A stretch of 64,000 bases of DNA from Lomentospora prolificans. Lineage: Eukaryota; Ascomycota; Sordariomycetes; Microascales; Microascaceae. Made by a program: the position numbers and the translations under genes. Shown here piece by piece: positions 35,250-46,301 of the stretch. How positions within the stretch are numbered: position 1 is the stretch's first letter; every line of letters begins with the position of its first letter. Where the stretch lies: positions 4,216,001 through 4,280,000 of the forward strand of contig JARFXM010000003.1 of the NCBI GenBank assembly GCA_029532625.1, given 5' to 3'. The notes under the pieces are model-generated. The model did no database searches, was not told the origin of the DNA, and worked only from the letters and a program-made list of their open reading frames with translations.

Positions 35250-37168
35250 ATGCCGTGCTTCAAGGGGATCGCCGTGAGCATCCATTCCAACGGAGCGCCC
35301 CTGCCAGAGCATGGAATTCAGAAGCAGTCCCGAGTTTCAAGGATCAGCACCTACATACCCGTGCCTACCCCCCGACTCAACGATGACTCCAACACTCCTG
35401 AGCCGGCCCGCTTCGCTATCTCTATCACGCTTTTGACACCCGGGCTCGCTATCCCTTACTCGACGCCAAAGCCTACCGAGTCGAACCCCAAGCCGAAGCC
35501 GCAATATGTGGCTAGCCTCCCCTCGACCTCGGGCGATTATGGTAAGGTCACGACTGGCGTGACTCCGTATATCCCCATGACGAATTCCCCTAACGAGACG
35601 ATTGCTGCGTACATATACTTCGACGGACGCGCCAAGGAGGAGGTCGCAACGCTGCTACGTCCGGGCGAAGAGACATGGGTCAATAGTCGTTGGGTCCAGG
35701 TCCCCGAGTCCGAAGGCGGTGGTCTCGCTGAGAGAGAGTTCCTCTTCCGAGAAGTTGGCCTTGAGCGCTGGCTCAATGGTCTCGACTTGCAGGGTGACGA
35801 TGCTCAGGCTAAGATTGAGCGCCGACGCAAGAAGTTCGAAAAGCGCCGAAGGCGTCAGAGGCGTGATGAGGAGCTCGCCCAATCCAATGGGAATCGCGAT
35901 GTCCTGCGATACGGTGCAGACGACGGTTCTCCTGTCCAGGCGCTATCGGATGATTCAGATTCTCTCTCTGATGACGACGAGCCACCTGAGGCTACCGGTC
36001 AAATCAAGGTCTCCATGTTCAGAGTTCTGGCGTCGGGCGAGATTAAAAAGGGAGAATATTCTCCGCAGTTCGATGCCCACGACGATGACGAGGACGATCT
36101 CGATGCTGTGGCCGCGGATAGCAGCAACTCCCTAGCTGCCGATGTTGAGCACACCACTAGTTTTGCGAAGCCCAAGACGCTGGACCCTAGCACGATCAGT
36201 ACCCAAACCGTAACTGGAATCGACGGACCGGACAAGCCATACGCGACCTTTACCTTTTTCTACCGTGGCGAGCGTGAGTTTATAGCTTTTGGCACCACTT
36301 TATACCCCCACCTAAGTTGGCCTATTCATTGAGCTAGGTAGACTAACTTTTCAACAACCAGGACAACTCCAAAAGATCGGAGTTCTATCAAAGAACAATG
36401 TGCAGAACACCCCAGGTGGATCTAAACGCCGTTCCGCTCAGCTTGACTTTTCTACGCTTGGTCCACTCAAGACTAGCGGTACCGTCGGTTTCTCGGCCTT
36501 CCGTGATGCGGGGCGTGAGGCGAGCACGCGGAAGAAGGCGCGAAAGAAGTCGAATGGAAATGTCGGCGGTTTACAAGATGACAGTGACGACGATGACGAT
36601 GGAGACGAGAGTGAGCTTCTTGGAAAGATGGAAGATGTCGACGACGAAGACACAAATACAGCATCTGGTGACGCTGCTATTCCTAAGGAGCTCGCTGACG
36701 GAGTCGACCGGATGAGGGTAGGTTTGGCCTCAGTGTGGCGGCGAAACTTTTCATGATGCTAACACAAGTTTACAATTGCAGCTTAAGCGGGCTCACTCGG
36801 CTGATCCAGACAGTCCGGCTGCTGCCGCCAACCTGGCCAGCACAATGACGACGGACGGAGGCGGTCTCCTCCAACCGTCGCCTCTCAGCAGAGATGCCGG
36901 ATCGACCAAAAGTACTACGAGCCCTGCGCCGGTGGCCTCGGCGGTGCCACCCAGCAGCAAGCCCGATGACACTTCCGTGCTCGGCAGCCCAATGAAACGA
37001 CACCGCCCTAGTGTTAGTGGTCCTGCTGACAGCGGCCCTTCTGCGCCTAGTGTTGGGCTCGGCGGATTAGACGGAATACTATCAGGTACCAGTGGTGGAG
37101 CCACGCAGGCAAAGGTGCCTTTTGCGGCGGATGCTACCAACACGATGGAAGAGGAGGAGGAGCTGTAA
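35250..37168 (+). CDS. DUF7918-type fungal protein of unknown function
   Basis: Three exons (35250-36273, 36362-36717, 36782-37168) join to 588 residues. The first 345 residues match the layout of a family found widely in filamentous fungi and annotated as DUF7918. It opens with a short sheet-like start (GIAVSIHSNGAPLPEHG), has IAAYIYFDGRAKEEVATLL and RRKKFEKRRRRQRRDEE in the middle, and closes with PYATFTFFYRG followed by RQLQKIG. The remainder is disordered and acidic, with a DDDDDGDESELL stretch and basic patches STRKKARKKS, suggesting a nuclear protein. No catalytic motif is visible and the function is unknown. The family name is from memory. The start ATG is the first in frame after a stop-rich leader. 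Confidence 0.75.
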
Positions 37169-38889
37169 GGCTCTTTCTTTTGGAGTACGAGCGCGCAATT
37201 GATTACGTTGGAGAAGGAAACACTGTCGGAGTTGATAAAAGGAATTGGCCTCGCAATAGCAGTGATTTGAACGGAAAGGACTCGCAGAGGAAGCCATTCG
37301 CGTGAAGTCACGTTTCTTGTTCTTGAAATTCCCAGAAAAGAGAAAAGCTCAGAAAACCCTGTTAGCTGAAGCCAGAGGTGGGAAGCAAAAGATGCGCGCT
37401 TAATGGGCATTTTATGCGTCCCGCAAGCTCATTTAGGTTTGGAGTCCAGAAACAAGGGGGAGGAGAGGGGAGAGTGAGAGAGGGACAGCTATGAGATAGG
37501 TGTGTAGTAGATAAGGGGCGATGATGCCTGCCTTGTTTAATATACTTAGCATGCATGCAGACGAATAGAGAGGGATGTGGTTGTTCCTGTCCGGTGCGTA
37601 GACAGGAGATCAATGATGCTAGATCCATGGTGGCTGTAGGTGCCCTTGCGTTCCCGGGCGTGTGTCACCGAACGCATGCTTTAGGCATCACATGGTATAG
37701 GTGTTGGGCAGATTGGCTTTGGGCATTCAAGTTGAAGGCCAGCTGCCCTTGCCCGGGTGTAAAGCTTCTGGCATAGGTATATTACGATGGTACAGTGTTC
37801 ACAACCGGGGTAATCAAGGTTACCGGAACTATCCAGGCATTCTCCTAGCGCATGCCCAACATTCACGTAGCCTTGACGACTCAGGGCCGCGATAGCTTAG
37901 GCGGACCGGCGACCGATTGTGGAACCAGATTCGGTGTCCACGCCCCGCGCACCAGACAGGACTCCCTGCCTAGCTGGGCGGGCGTGCGTACTTAGATCCC
38001 TTGTGCGGAGAGAGTGCATTGGATGGATATTGTTTGAGGCCGGTGTCGATCCTTGGTAGAGACACCCGCTATCAGGCTGCACCTCAGCCCAAGCTCTATC
38101 CATGAGTGCACAGGTTTTGGGCCGGATACTAATTGGGTCCTCTTGGAGAGCTGAATCGAGCCAATTAGTTGGAGGAGTGGACCGGTCTGGGCATTCTTTG
38201 AGCGGCGTGTTGGCCAAGGCCCTGGGTTCACGCAATCTTCACATTGAGGACTACACTTTTGGCTGATGGCATATTGTTGGGGTGGAAAAGGCATTTCGAA
38301 GATGGTGTTGGGCTCTAGGGTTGTTGCAAGGTTCAACGAAAGCATATATAAATCACGCAGCAGTGGAGGCTTCCGCGAACCGAGTAAGCGTTAATGATTG
38401 CAACGTCAGAGTCGTTATATCCCGTATTTATCTCGTGTATCTTCAAGCCTCAAGGGCAGCAGTGACGTGAGTGAAGCTCTCAATTTCCGGCCCGCACGTC
38501 GATTCGACAGGACAAAGCAAACGACTGTTTAAGAAAAAAAAAAAAGTACCACTGGACCCCGCGCCGCCAGCATTTCTTGTTATTACCCCGCCACAGTTTC
38601 CAGCACAGAAGAAACCTTCCGACTCACATCCATTGCATTCTTAGAACAAGAACGAAAACCGACTGCGCGCCCGCGCCCACCTTCATTTCCTCCAACCCCA
38701 CCACCCTGAAGCCAAGGCCATTACGCCTGACCTCCCTTTTGTTGAAACCACCTTCCCTCTCCAAATTCCTTGTCCCTTTTCCATCCTGCAAGCTTGCGGA
38801 GCTGCTCATTAAACTTCTTTTTTATTCTCCTCACGTTTTCCCCTACTTTACAAATCTTAATCCCCCCCCCCCAAAGGACAACCGCAAAG
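37169..38889. other. Intergenic region between the DUF7918 and NTF2 genes
   Basis: This 1.7 kb holds the DUF7918 3' end and the NTF2 promoter. An A13 run lies near 38534-38546, and a C11-C12 run ends just before the NTF2 start. Minus-strand frames at 37897-38235 and 37992-38345 are open for about 115 codons but overlap each other, have no ATG-proximal context or domain, and are not called. Confidence 0.45.
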
Positions 38890-39921
38890 ATGGCTGCCAG
38901 TATGTTGATATTTTTTTAAACCCCTCCAAGGCGCCCCTCCCCCTTAGCGACCCCGCCCTTCCTCTCATTTGGCCCCGCGAGTGTGACAAACAGAGCCTTG
39001 CGTCGCGACGGGCAGCTTTGGATGATATGTAGTACAAGTTGGCTTCCGTGTTTGCTAACTATGACGCTATTCCGCTCATTATAGACTTCGAGGATGTTGC
39101 TAGTAAGTACCTCTTCAAGCTTCCGACAATGCTACAGGGCCATCCAAGCATGGCCGTGCTGCGAGAATATATCTGTGCGACTCACACGGCGTTCTATAGA
39201 GCAATTCATCGAGTTCTACTACAACACCTTCGACACTGATCGTAAGGGCCTTAGCGCTCTCTACGTACGTTCTATTTGGGAGAGCTTCGGTTCCCACGCC
39301 CTCGTCAAAGCGTTGCGCCTGGCCTAGAAGCTGGAATGCACGAAGCTAACGTCCGCTGGTTTCCGGTTATAGAGGGACCAGTCTATGCTGACTTTCGAAT
39401 CCGCTTCCTCTCTCGGTGTTGCTGCCATTGTCGAGAAGCTCACGGTATATACGCACCCTCTCTCCGACTCTTGGTCATACGGCCCAGGCGCCGAGGACTC
39501 TCAAAGGAGCAGAACACTGACAACAGCTTGATTCTCCTGTTTAATATAGTCCCTTCCTTTTGAGAAGGTCAAGCACCAGGTTTCCACCCTCGACGCCCAG
39601 CCCACCAACGGTGGTATTCTCATCCTTGTCACTGGCCAGCTCTTGGTTCGTTAATCCCCCTTTCTTCTTACGTCCTTTTGCCGCATGCCTGGTTTATGAG
39701 ACCGCCGGCGGTGCTTTTCATGCCCCCTGCAGGTGCAGATGCCCAGAGGGCCGCGTAGAGATACATATGCAAATAATTGCTAACGTGCGTCCGCAACCCC
39801 GCTGTTACAGGTCGACGAGGAGCAACGCCCCATGAACTACTGCCAGGCCTTCCAGCTCCTTCAGGACCCCGCGGGCCAATACTTTGTCTACAACGACGTC
39901 TTCAAGCTGGTCTATGGTTAA
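38890..39921 (+). CDS. NTF2: Nuclear transport factor 2 (NTF2)
   Basis: Six exons (38890-38899, 39085-39102, 39200-39264, 39373-39444, 39550-39645, 39811-39921) join to 123 residues, the standard NTF2 length. NTF2 is a small homodimeric carrier that imports RanGDP into the nucleus through FG nucleoporins. Family landmarks in order are NFEDVAKQFIEFYYNTFD, DRKGLSALYRDQSMLTFE, KVKHQVSTLDAQPTNGGI, ILVTGQLLVDEEQRPMNYCQ and YFVYNDVFKLVYG. Half of the span is intron. The first exon has 10 coding bases and the second only 18, both fixed by consensus splice sites and by the conserved N-terminus. No frame problem is seen. Confidence 0.95.
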
Positions 39922-40852
39922 AAACCTTGACCCAAGGATTCTGAGAAACCCCGAACCCGCGTTTTCGCATCTTCTGTTCATGGTGACCATGTCAATGCCG
40001 TAATGGGAAGATAACGAACCACAGTTTACCGCTTTTGTGGGGCTTCTGTTTGGAGAGACGTTGAATTAAATGGAGCCTCAAGAACCCTGAAACCAGGACT
40101 GATGTTAGGCTGGTCAATAGAGCATTCTTTTTTTTCTCCACCTTTTATCTATATCTTGCTTCTCTCCTGGCACCGAGATTGCGGTTTAACAATGTTTTGG
40201 TGACGGTATGACAGTAGAAGACGAGGATAATAGCGTGCGTGAAGATAGGCGCCGTCGTTACTCTCTAATCAATTCACATCCATGTTTGAGCCCTTGAATG
40301 CTTCCAGTACCCGTCTATGTGCACACCTGCTACGGTTTACGACACTTCGAGGTACATTACACACAAGGGAACCAGGTCATATACATGGGCATCTTGTTCA
40401 TTCACACGGCTACTCTCACAAAATGGCCTTGGATTACTGGTCAAGGATGTAAAAAACATGTAACGGAGAAAAAAAGAGTCCTATTTTCGCCCATGCCTCT
40501 ACAACCTACCCAGCCCTTGCAATTCGTTACCTCAAACGGAAAAGACAAACATGCAACTCCGTTTTACGAACCATTTTCCGCGACCAAAATCATTTTGCGG
40601 GACGTCCTTCCCTTTTTGTTTTTAAAAAGGGGTTTCATATCGTGAGAGCCCAGGGAGTAGGGTTCGTTAACCGCGCTTCCGCAATTGCCAAAGCCCGAGT
40701 GCGTATAAAGGGGGAATATGTGATGTGGTTTGGAAAGTCAAATAAATTCCGAGCCTTGGGCGTTCCTAATCGGCTACCAGGTATTGAATCACCGTAGACT
40801 GACCATGGTGGTATATTTCACTTTTGATTTTTGGGGTTCCAGTTGTCGAGAT
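39922..40852. other. Convergent 3' flanks of NTF2 and eL8
   Basis: These 0.9 kb lie between two converging genes and should contain both 3' UTRs. Open frame 40298-40645 (+) has no recognised domain. T-rich tracts occur near 40127-40140. Confidence 0.5.
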
Positions 40853-42046
40853 TTAGATCTTGAGGGCGGCCTCACGAGCCTTGATCTTCTTAAGGGTCTT
40901 GTTCTGGGACTTGGCACCCATGATACCACCACCCCACTTGCGGCGGGCCTCCTCGTGCTTCTCAACATAACCGTCCTTGATGGCAGAGACGAGCTTGGAG
41001 AGCTCGTTCTTGTCCTCGGAGCGAACCTCGGTGAGAGCGAGGACAGCAGCGGTCTAGCGGTCATTGTTAGTTTCGAATAGTCGTGTTAACGGGCGCGGGG
41101 TATATTCAAATCTTTACCTTCTTGTGGACGACGGTACCGAGACGAGCCTTGCCCTTGATGATGGCGTAGGGGATACCCATCTTGCGGCAGAGAGAAGGAA
41201 GGAAGACAACGAGTTCAATGGGGTCGACATCATTGGGGATGAGGACAAGAGAAGCCTTCTTGTTCTCAATGAGACCAACAACGTGGTTGAGGCCATACTT
41301 GACAGTGTAGGGCTTCTTGCTTACGTCCTCCTTCTTCTTTCCTTCCTTGACGGCGGTGGCCTCCTTGAGGAGACGCTCCTTCTTCTCGGCCTTGGTCTCA
41401 GGTCGGTACTTGTTGAGGAGCTTGAAAGCCTGGGCAGCAGTGTTGCGGTCGAGGACGTGCTGGAACTGGGAGAGCGCCGGGGGGACCTTGAGGCGCATGG
41501 AGATGATCTTCTTCTGGCGCTGAAGGCGGACATACTCGGGCCACTTCACCATGCGCGAGACATTGCGGCGGGGCTGGATATCCTGGCCGATACCGAAGTT
41601 GCGGGGGCGCTTCTCGAGAAGGGGATTCTGACAAGTCTGTTAGCACATAGAGTCCAATGGCGAGGCAAGGAGAGGGCAGACGAAGTGTACATACCTTGGG
41701 AGCCTTCTTAGAGCCAGCGCTCCTCGAGCCGAAAGGCGCGGGGGCTACCTTCTTTCCAGTCTTGGGAGGCTGTCATTGAGAAAAGAAAAGACATCAGCGA
41801 AAATGGTCTTCTTCCAAATTCAGTCTTCCCTTTAGCTCTAACGAGATTTGTACGGCTACCTTTCGGCAAAGCCATCGCATCTCCAGCCAGTCTTCACCCC
41901 ATCCATATTCCAGGATGTTTTAATGGGCGGATTTCATCGGACGGGTCGACAGTCGATTCGTTTCACGGAAGTCGACTGCTCGAGCCACCAAGTCCGTGAC
42001 GGGTAAGATTGATTCAACAGAATTCGAATTATTCTTAGCTTACCAT
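40853..42046 (-). CDS. RPL8: 60S ribosomal protein eL8 (L7Ae family; yeast L8)
   Basis: Minus-strand exons 42044-42046 (ATG only), 41695-41769, 41118-41627 and 40853-41053 join to 262 residues, the normal fungal length. The N-terminus reads MPPKTGKKVAPAPFGS, followed by NPLLEKRPRNFGIGQDIQP. The L7Ae RNA-binding fold contains YGLNHVVGLIENKKASLVLI and DVDPIELVVFLPSLCRKMGI. The C-terminus ends KTLKKIKAREAALKI. The protein sits on the large subunit and takes part in pre-rRNA processing. A 274-base intron (donor GTAAGC) directly follows the initiator ATG. The gene is divergent from NCS6, sharing a 410-base upstream region. Confidence 0.95.
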
Positions 42047-42455
42047 TGTGATAGAGGAGTGTCGAGGCCTCTGGGGTTAGTTATCGTGAGGTGGTCGTTG
42101 GGTGTGATGGGGGAAAGATTGAGATGGATTTTTTTTCGAGCCGCCAGAATGCTAGAAATGCTCAATTTCTATGTGGGGTGTTCGTTAAATCGTTAGGGCT
42201 ACGAAATTTCGGCCGACTTTTTTTATGGCCCGTGCACCCATGCAGCTCCACGGGACAGCGAGTGTACAGTTTGCCTACTGTGCTACACACAGTGGTGCTG
42301 CATCACCTTGTGAGAAAGCCGCCCATTGTGGGGACAGAAGGGATTTCTCCAATCTTCGCCCATAGGCATATCTTCTCGGCCCAGTCTTCGTTTCTTTAAC
42401 CCGGACGCCTCCTCAAGGCGGTTCCGCTATATTTCTTCATTTCGTTTCCCTTGCC
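42047..42455. promoter_or_regulatory. Shared divergent promoter region of eL8 and NCS6
   Basis: Only 409 bases separate the start codons of eL8 (minus) and NCS6 (plus), so the region must serve both directions and include both leaders. I recognise no specific factor site. Co-regulation of a ribosomal protein and a translation-related tRNA thiolase would be plausible but is inference. Confidence 0.5.
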
Positions 42456-43628
42456 ATGGCACCCACCTTATGCGCTCGTTGTCAGACTTCGAGGGCGCAT
42501 GTCAAGCGGCCCAAGAACCACCAGAAGCTATGCAAGGATTGTTTTATATCAGTCTTTGAGGAGGAAGTGCACCACACCATTACGTCGTCTAACCTATTTC
42601 GCCGCGGAGATAAAGTCGCTATCGGTGCATCTGGTGGAAAGGATTCTACTGTTCTAGCTTCTGTTCTCAAGACTTTAAATGATCGCTACAACTATGGAGT
42701 TGAGCTGGTCCTCCTCAGTATCGACGAAGGGATCACTGGTTATCGCGACGATTCCTTGGAGACAGTGAAACAAAATTCTATCGATTATGATATGGAGTTA
42801 AAGATAGTCAGCTATTCAGAGCTGTATGGCTGGACCATGGACCAGGTCGTCGAGACCATTGGCAAGAAAGGCAACTGCACGTACTGCGGGGTGTTTCGGC
42901 GACAGGCACTGGATCGCGGGGCCAAACTCTTGGGAATCAAGCATCTTGTCACCGGGCACAACGCCGACGATATCGCCGAGACCGTCCTGATGAATTTATT
43001 GAGAGGAGACCTGCCACGCCTGGCGAGGAGTACGAGTATTGTTACCGGAGACGGCCTCGGTGATGTCAAGCGCAGTAAGCCCCTCAAGTACTCGTACGAA
43101 AAGGAGATCGTCCTTTACGCCCACCATAAAAAGCTGCTGTACTTTAGTACTGAGTGCATCTACAGCCCCGAGGCTTTCCGTGGGACTGCACGGGCGTTGA
43201 TCAAGAACTTGGAGCGGGTCCGGCCGACTGCTATCTTGGACATTGTTCGGAGTGGTGAGGACATGGCTCGTTTGGTACCAGGTTCTTCCGAATCTTCGTG
43301 CGCCTGCGTACCTCTGCCAGCCGCGATCAGCGGCAACACTGGGAAAGGCTGTGGGTCCTCAAATAGCCTTGATAGTCTTTCTGGGCGCCCTGTCAAACAC
43401 TCAGAGGCTGAATACCAGGCCTTGGAAGTGGAAATCACTTCCAGGCCGAACAAAGCACAGCTGCAGAGCAGGCTAGGGAATAAACCAAGGCAGGCTGGTA
43501 AGAACGGAGAGCCCCTCCAAACCAAGGGAACATGTAAGCGTTGTGGGTACATGTCGAGCCAGGATATCTGTCAAGCATGTATGCTGCTCGAAGGGTTAAA
43601 CAAGAATAGGGCCGAGGTCCAAATATGA
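42456..43628 (+). CDS. NCS6: Cytoplasmic tRNA 2-thiolation protein 1 (NCS6/CTU1)
   Basis: A single exon codes 390 residues. NCS6 with NCS2 makes the 2-thio group of the wobble mcm5s2U in cytosolic tRNA-Lys, -Glu and -Gln, using sulfur carried by URM1. The PP-loop ATP pyrophosphatase motif SGGKDST lies at 59-65. An N-terminal zinc finger uses Cys6, Cys9, Cys26 and Cys29. Catalytic or cluster-type cysteines appear in NCTYCGVFRRQ, followed by LVTGHNADDIAETVLMN. A second C-terminal zinc finger reads CKRCGYMSSQDICQAC. About 100 poorly conserved, low-complexity residues separate the catalytic core from this finger, making the protein slightly longer than many orthologues. The start ATG is the first in frame and is followed by the family start MAPTLCARC. 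Confidence 0.95.
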   Translation: MAPTLCARCQTSRAHVKRPKNHQKLCKDCFISVFEEEVHHTITSSNLFRRGDKVAIGASGGKDSTVLASVLKTLNDRYNYGVELVLLSIDEGITGYRDDSLETVKQNSIDYDMELKIVSYSELYGWTMDQVVETIGKKGNCTYCGVFRRQALDRGAKLLGIKHLVTGHNADDIAETVLMNLLRGDLPRLARSTSIVTGDGLGDVKRSKPLKYSYEKEIVLYAHHKKLLYFSTECIYSPEAFRGTARALIKNLERVRPTAILDIVRSGEDMARLVPGSSESSCACVPLPAAISGNTGKGCGSSNSLDSLSGRPVKHSEAEYQALEVEITSRPNKAQLQSRLGNKPRQAGKNGEPLQTKGTCKRCGYMSSQDICQACMLLEGLNKNRAEVQI

Positions 43629-43870
43629 CATGACTGGTTTGCGCAATTACTATGCAGAAGTTTGCTGTGAAGTGAAATGGCTGAATGTGAAGGATCGCCT
43701 TTATTTATATATTTCTTTGTCACCCTTGAGGCTAAGGGGAGTGCATTTATACACTTCCTGGTGTCGAATGCAGCAAGACTTTAACATGCCCTCTATTTTC
43801 GCTGATTCGTAAAAGGAAGAACATCAACCGCCGTACATCCTCGCGCTGTGCCTAGCATAGCGTCAATCCT

Positions 43871-44366
43871 CTAGTATACCCTCTTTTCCAGCTGCAGAGA
43901 TCAGGTTAGTCATGCTTGAAACCGGAAGGGAAATTTGCTACCTACCTTCCAAGGGTTGTTGTACTCGAAGCCTGGCGGCGCTATTGGCCTATCAGTTTGG
44001 CCTCTAAGAGAGCCTGTCAACCGCATATCACGTTCCATCACTGGGATTCGTTAGTGCCACACGTCAGCTCATAGGTAATGTGAGAGATATACTTTGCTGT
44101 ATGCAAGTTGTTAGCATGTAACCTCGTGTAGCGTTCCTAAAAAGGGGTGACAAACCCTATCCCAATGGTCAACAGAGTATCTCGGTCGCTTCTTTCCGCT
44201 CTGAAAGTGTTTGACCGTCGCCAGCCCAACACCGGTGGCGCCGAACATCTACGGGCAATTAGCGATCAGCTCCAAGCTATCTCTCTTGCCCGTTGGCGGA
44301 AACCCTCGCTCTACGTACGACGACCATGATTCCGTAGGGAAGAAGTGCTTCGAAGGGAACCGGCAT
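43871..44366 (-). CDS. NDUFA1: NADH:ubiquinone oxidoreductase MWFE-type subunit (NDUFA1 orthologue)
   Basis: Minus-strand exons 44319-44366, 44156-44248, 44093-44096, 43946-44040 and 43871-43891 join to 86 residues. This is a small accessory subunit of mitochondrial complex I with one N-terminal membrane helix, formed here by PYGIMVVMFGATGVGLATV after MPVPFEALL. The matrix or intermembrane part contains SVDHWDRQMMERDMRLTG, SLRGQTDRPIAPPGFEYNNPWK and a final LEKRVY. The third exon is only four bases (CAAA). It is needed to supply Gln and the first base of Met and is flanked by two introns of 59 and 52 bases with textbook donors, branch sites and acceptors. All other introns are 54-70 bases. 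Identification is by the conserved fungal sequence. Confidence 0.88.
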
Positions 44367-46301
44367 ATTGATGGCGTTAATTCCGGATTAATCGGAGACT
44401 AGGAGTAGGCAATTGATCGAGACAATGGGGGTTGGAGAAGCTAAACTGTATCGTGAGCGTGGTCAGTCGATATTGATCTCAATTAGCCATTGACGGCGCT
44501 TTGATGGCTGGACACGAACGCCGAATAGCCGAAGCTCGGTATTCCCCCCTAAGAAAAAGGTCGAGGGAAATAATTATCTGGGGAAGCACAACGTCTGGAC
44601 GGAATACCGTGAAAGTGACGTTCGTCAAGGGATGAGTGAGTGATGTTGTGCTGGACGTTGAATTTCGTTGGTGTCGCGCATGCCGTCTTCTGATTCCTCC
44701 GAATTGTGTCACGTGCGTAGCCTCTTGACCCACCATGGCCCATTTTCAACATCGGGCAGAGGTTGATAGTGGTCCATCTGCCCAGCAGTATCAATTCACG
44801 TTCCTTGATTGCCGCAATCGCATATCAAACCCAGTGGCAGAAGTCGTCGCGCCTTGATCGTTAGTAGCGACGTTAACATGCCTAGGCTACGATGCCCCTA
44901 CCTTGGACACGTCCTCGAATTTGACAACCTTGCCCATGCTCTAGATCCCTGAGCACAAATAATGATCGCTCTCATCCCCAGCACCTGTATCAAAATAGGA
45001 GGAAGTCCTGGAATATCTAAGGAAGTTATTGCTTAGCGTTGAAGCCTTTTTTTCCCCTCGCATACTACAACGAGATCACCTCGAAGATCCCTTGTTTAAT
45101 ATGGTGATAACCCAAGATAAGAGGAGAGTGTCTAAAATAGTGAGGGATGACAACCCGTCGTATGCAGGCCTCAAGCATTCATCAAATTGCGAACTCAAGT
45201 TATCCCAATTGATGGGCGACCCTTTTTTGTTCCGACTTCGCCTTTGGCTAATATACTCTCGCTCCTGGTGGCATGGGTGCTGAGTCAAGCTGAGATGGTC
45301 GTCGCACACATCCATCAATGTGGATTTATCGTTACTGCATTACCTAAAGAGAGCACAATCCGCAGAGCTCTGCTAAATCGGTGGATCACTCCTGCGGGTA
45401 TAGAATTCCCATCTTCAAATAAGCATGCCTCTGAGATTGTGCTTGAGCCTTTGCTCTGCCCGCGGATTGTAGCCAACCAATAGCTCCAGCGAGACTCACT
45501 GGTCATAGTACCTCTTGCTTCCTTCGAGCTTATGCCCCTTGTATTTCTTATACAAAATCCAGGCCCTCAGAACACATCGAATGGAGAGTATCGTAGCTGG
45601 GCGTGGAAAGGTTGGCCAGATCCTAGCTGGGTGCGGCAGCTCGTGTACCATACACATCCGCATAATGATGAAAAACTAGAAAGCCGGAAAAGAGAAGAAG
45701 AAAAGCAAAATCTAACACCAATTTTTCTCGAGGGGATTTTTTCCCTTTCGGCAATGGCGAGGGCGTCTAGACTGATACTGTCGTGGACTGGCCGATGGCT
45801 CAATTATTAGTCCAAGTTATGTAACCTTGGTACTTTGTAAATGGCACTCACCTTGTCTTAGGCGAGTCACGGGTTGCTTATGTAACCAGTAGCGAAACCG
45901 CGACTTCAGACGCCGTGACATCCCCCCTCAGCCTCTCCCATGGCATGGAATCCCCAGATATCGAGCTAGGTTTTCTTCTCTCTACCGTCGTTTCTCGCCG
46001 AGATATCCCGGGTTGACGCGCCGCTCCTTTCTATATTGCCGCATATACGCTATGGTGATCATTTGGCGCTTGTTTACATCACTATAAACCTAAAACAACA
46101 ACTCATTGCGCGTCGTAAGGCTGTTGTCTACTCGTCGTCTTTTATTGAACTCGGCCACACTTGACGCGCCCCACCTTGATCCCGAAGAACGAAACCTGAA
46201 AAGCACCTATCTGCAATGGATACCCTTTCATAAATACCGGCGATCTTCATTTCCGATACGAACCGCTTGTGATAACGTCTCCCTTGGCACATTCGCAAAC
46301 A
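44367..46301. other. Divergent intergenic region between the MWFE and SAS3 genes
   Basis: These 1.9 kb hold the upstream regions of both genes. A minus-strand ATG at 44937 opens a 12-codon frame ending at a good intron (44853-44901; donor GTAGGG, branch CTAAC, acceptor TCAAG). It continues for only 18 codons, so it is a short candidate peptide, a leader ORF or a leader exon. The rest holds only short open frames, and no domain was recognised. Confidence 0.45.

Noticed and set aside
37897..38345. Overlapping minus-strand frames of about 115 codons between DUF7918 and NTF2
   Set aside because: Two frames overlap each other, neither has a domain or splice context; chance is likely.
41064..41711. 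A 215-codon plus-strand frame opposite eL8
   Set aside because: Leucine-rich antisense shadow of the strongly codon-biased ribosomal protein gene.
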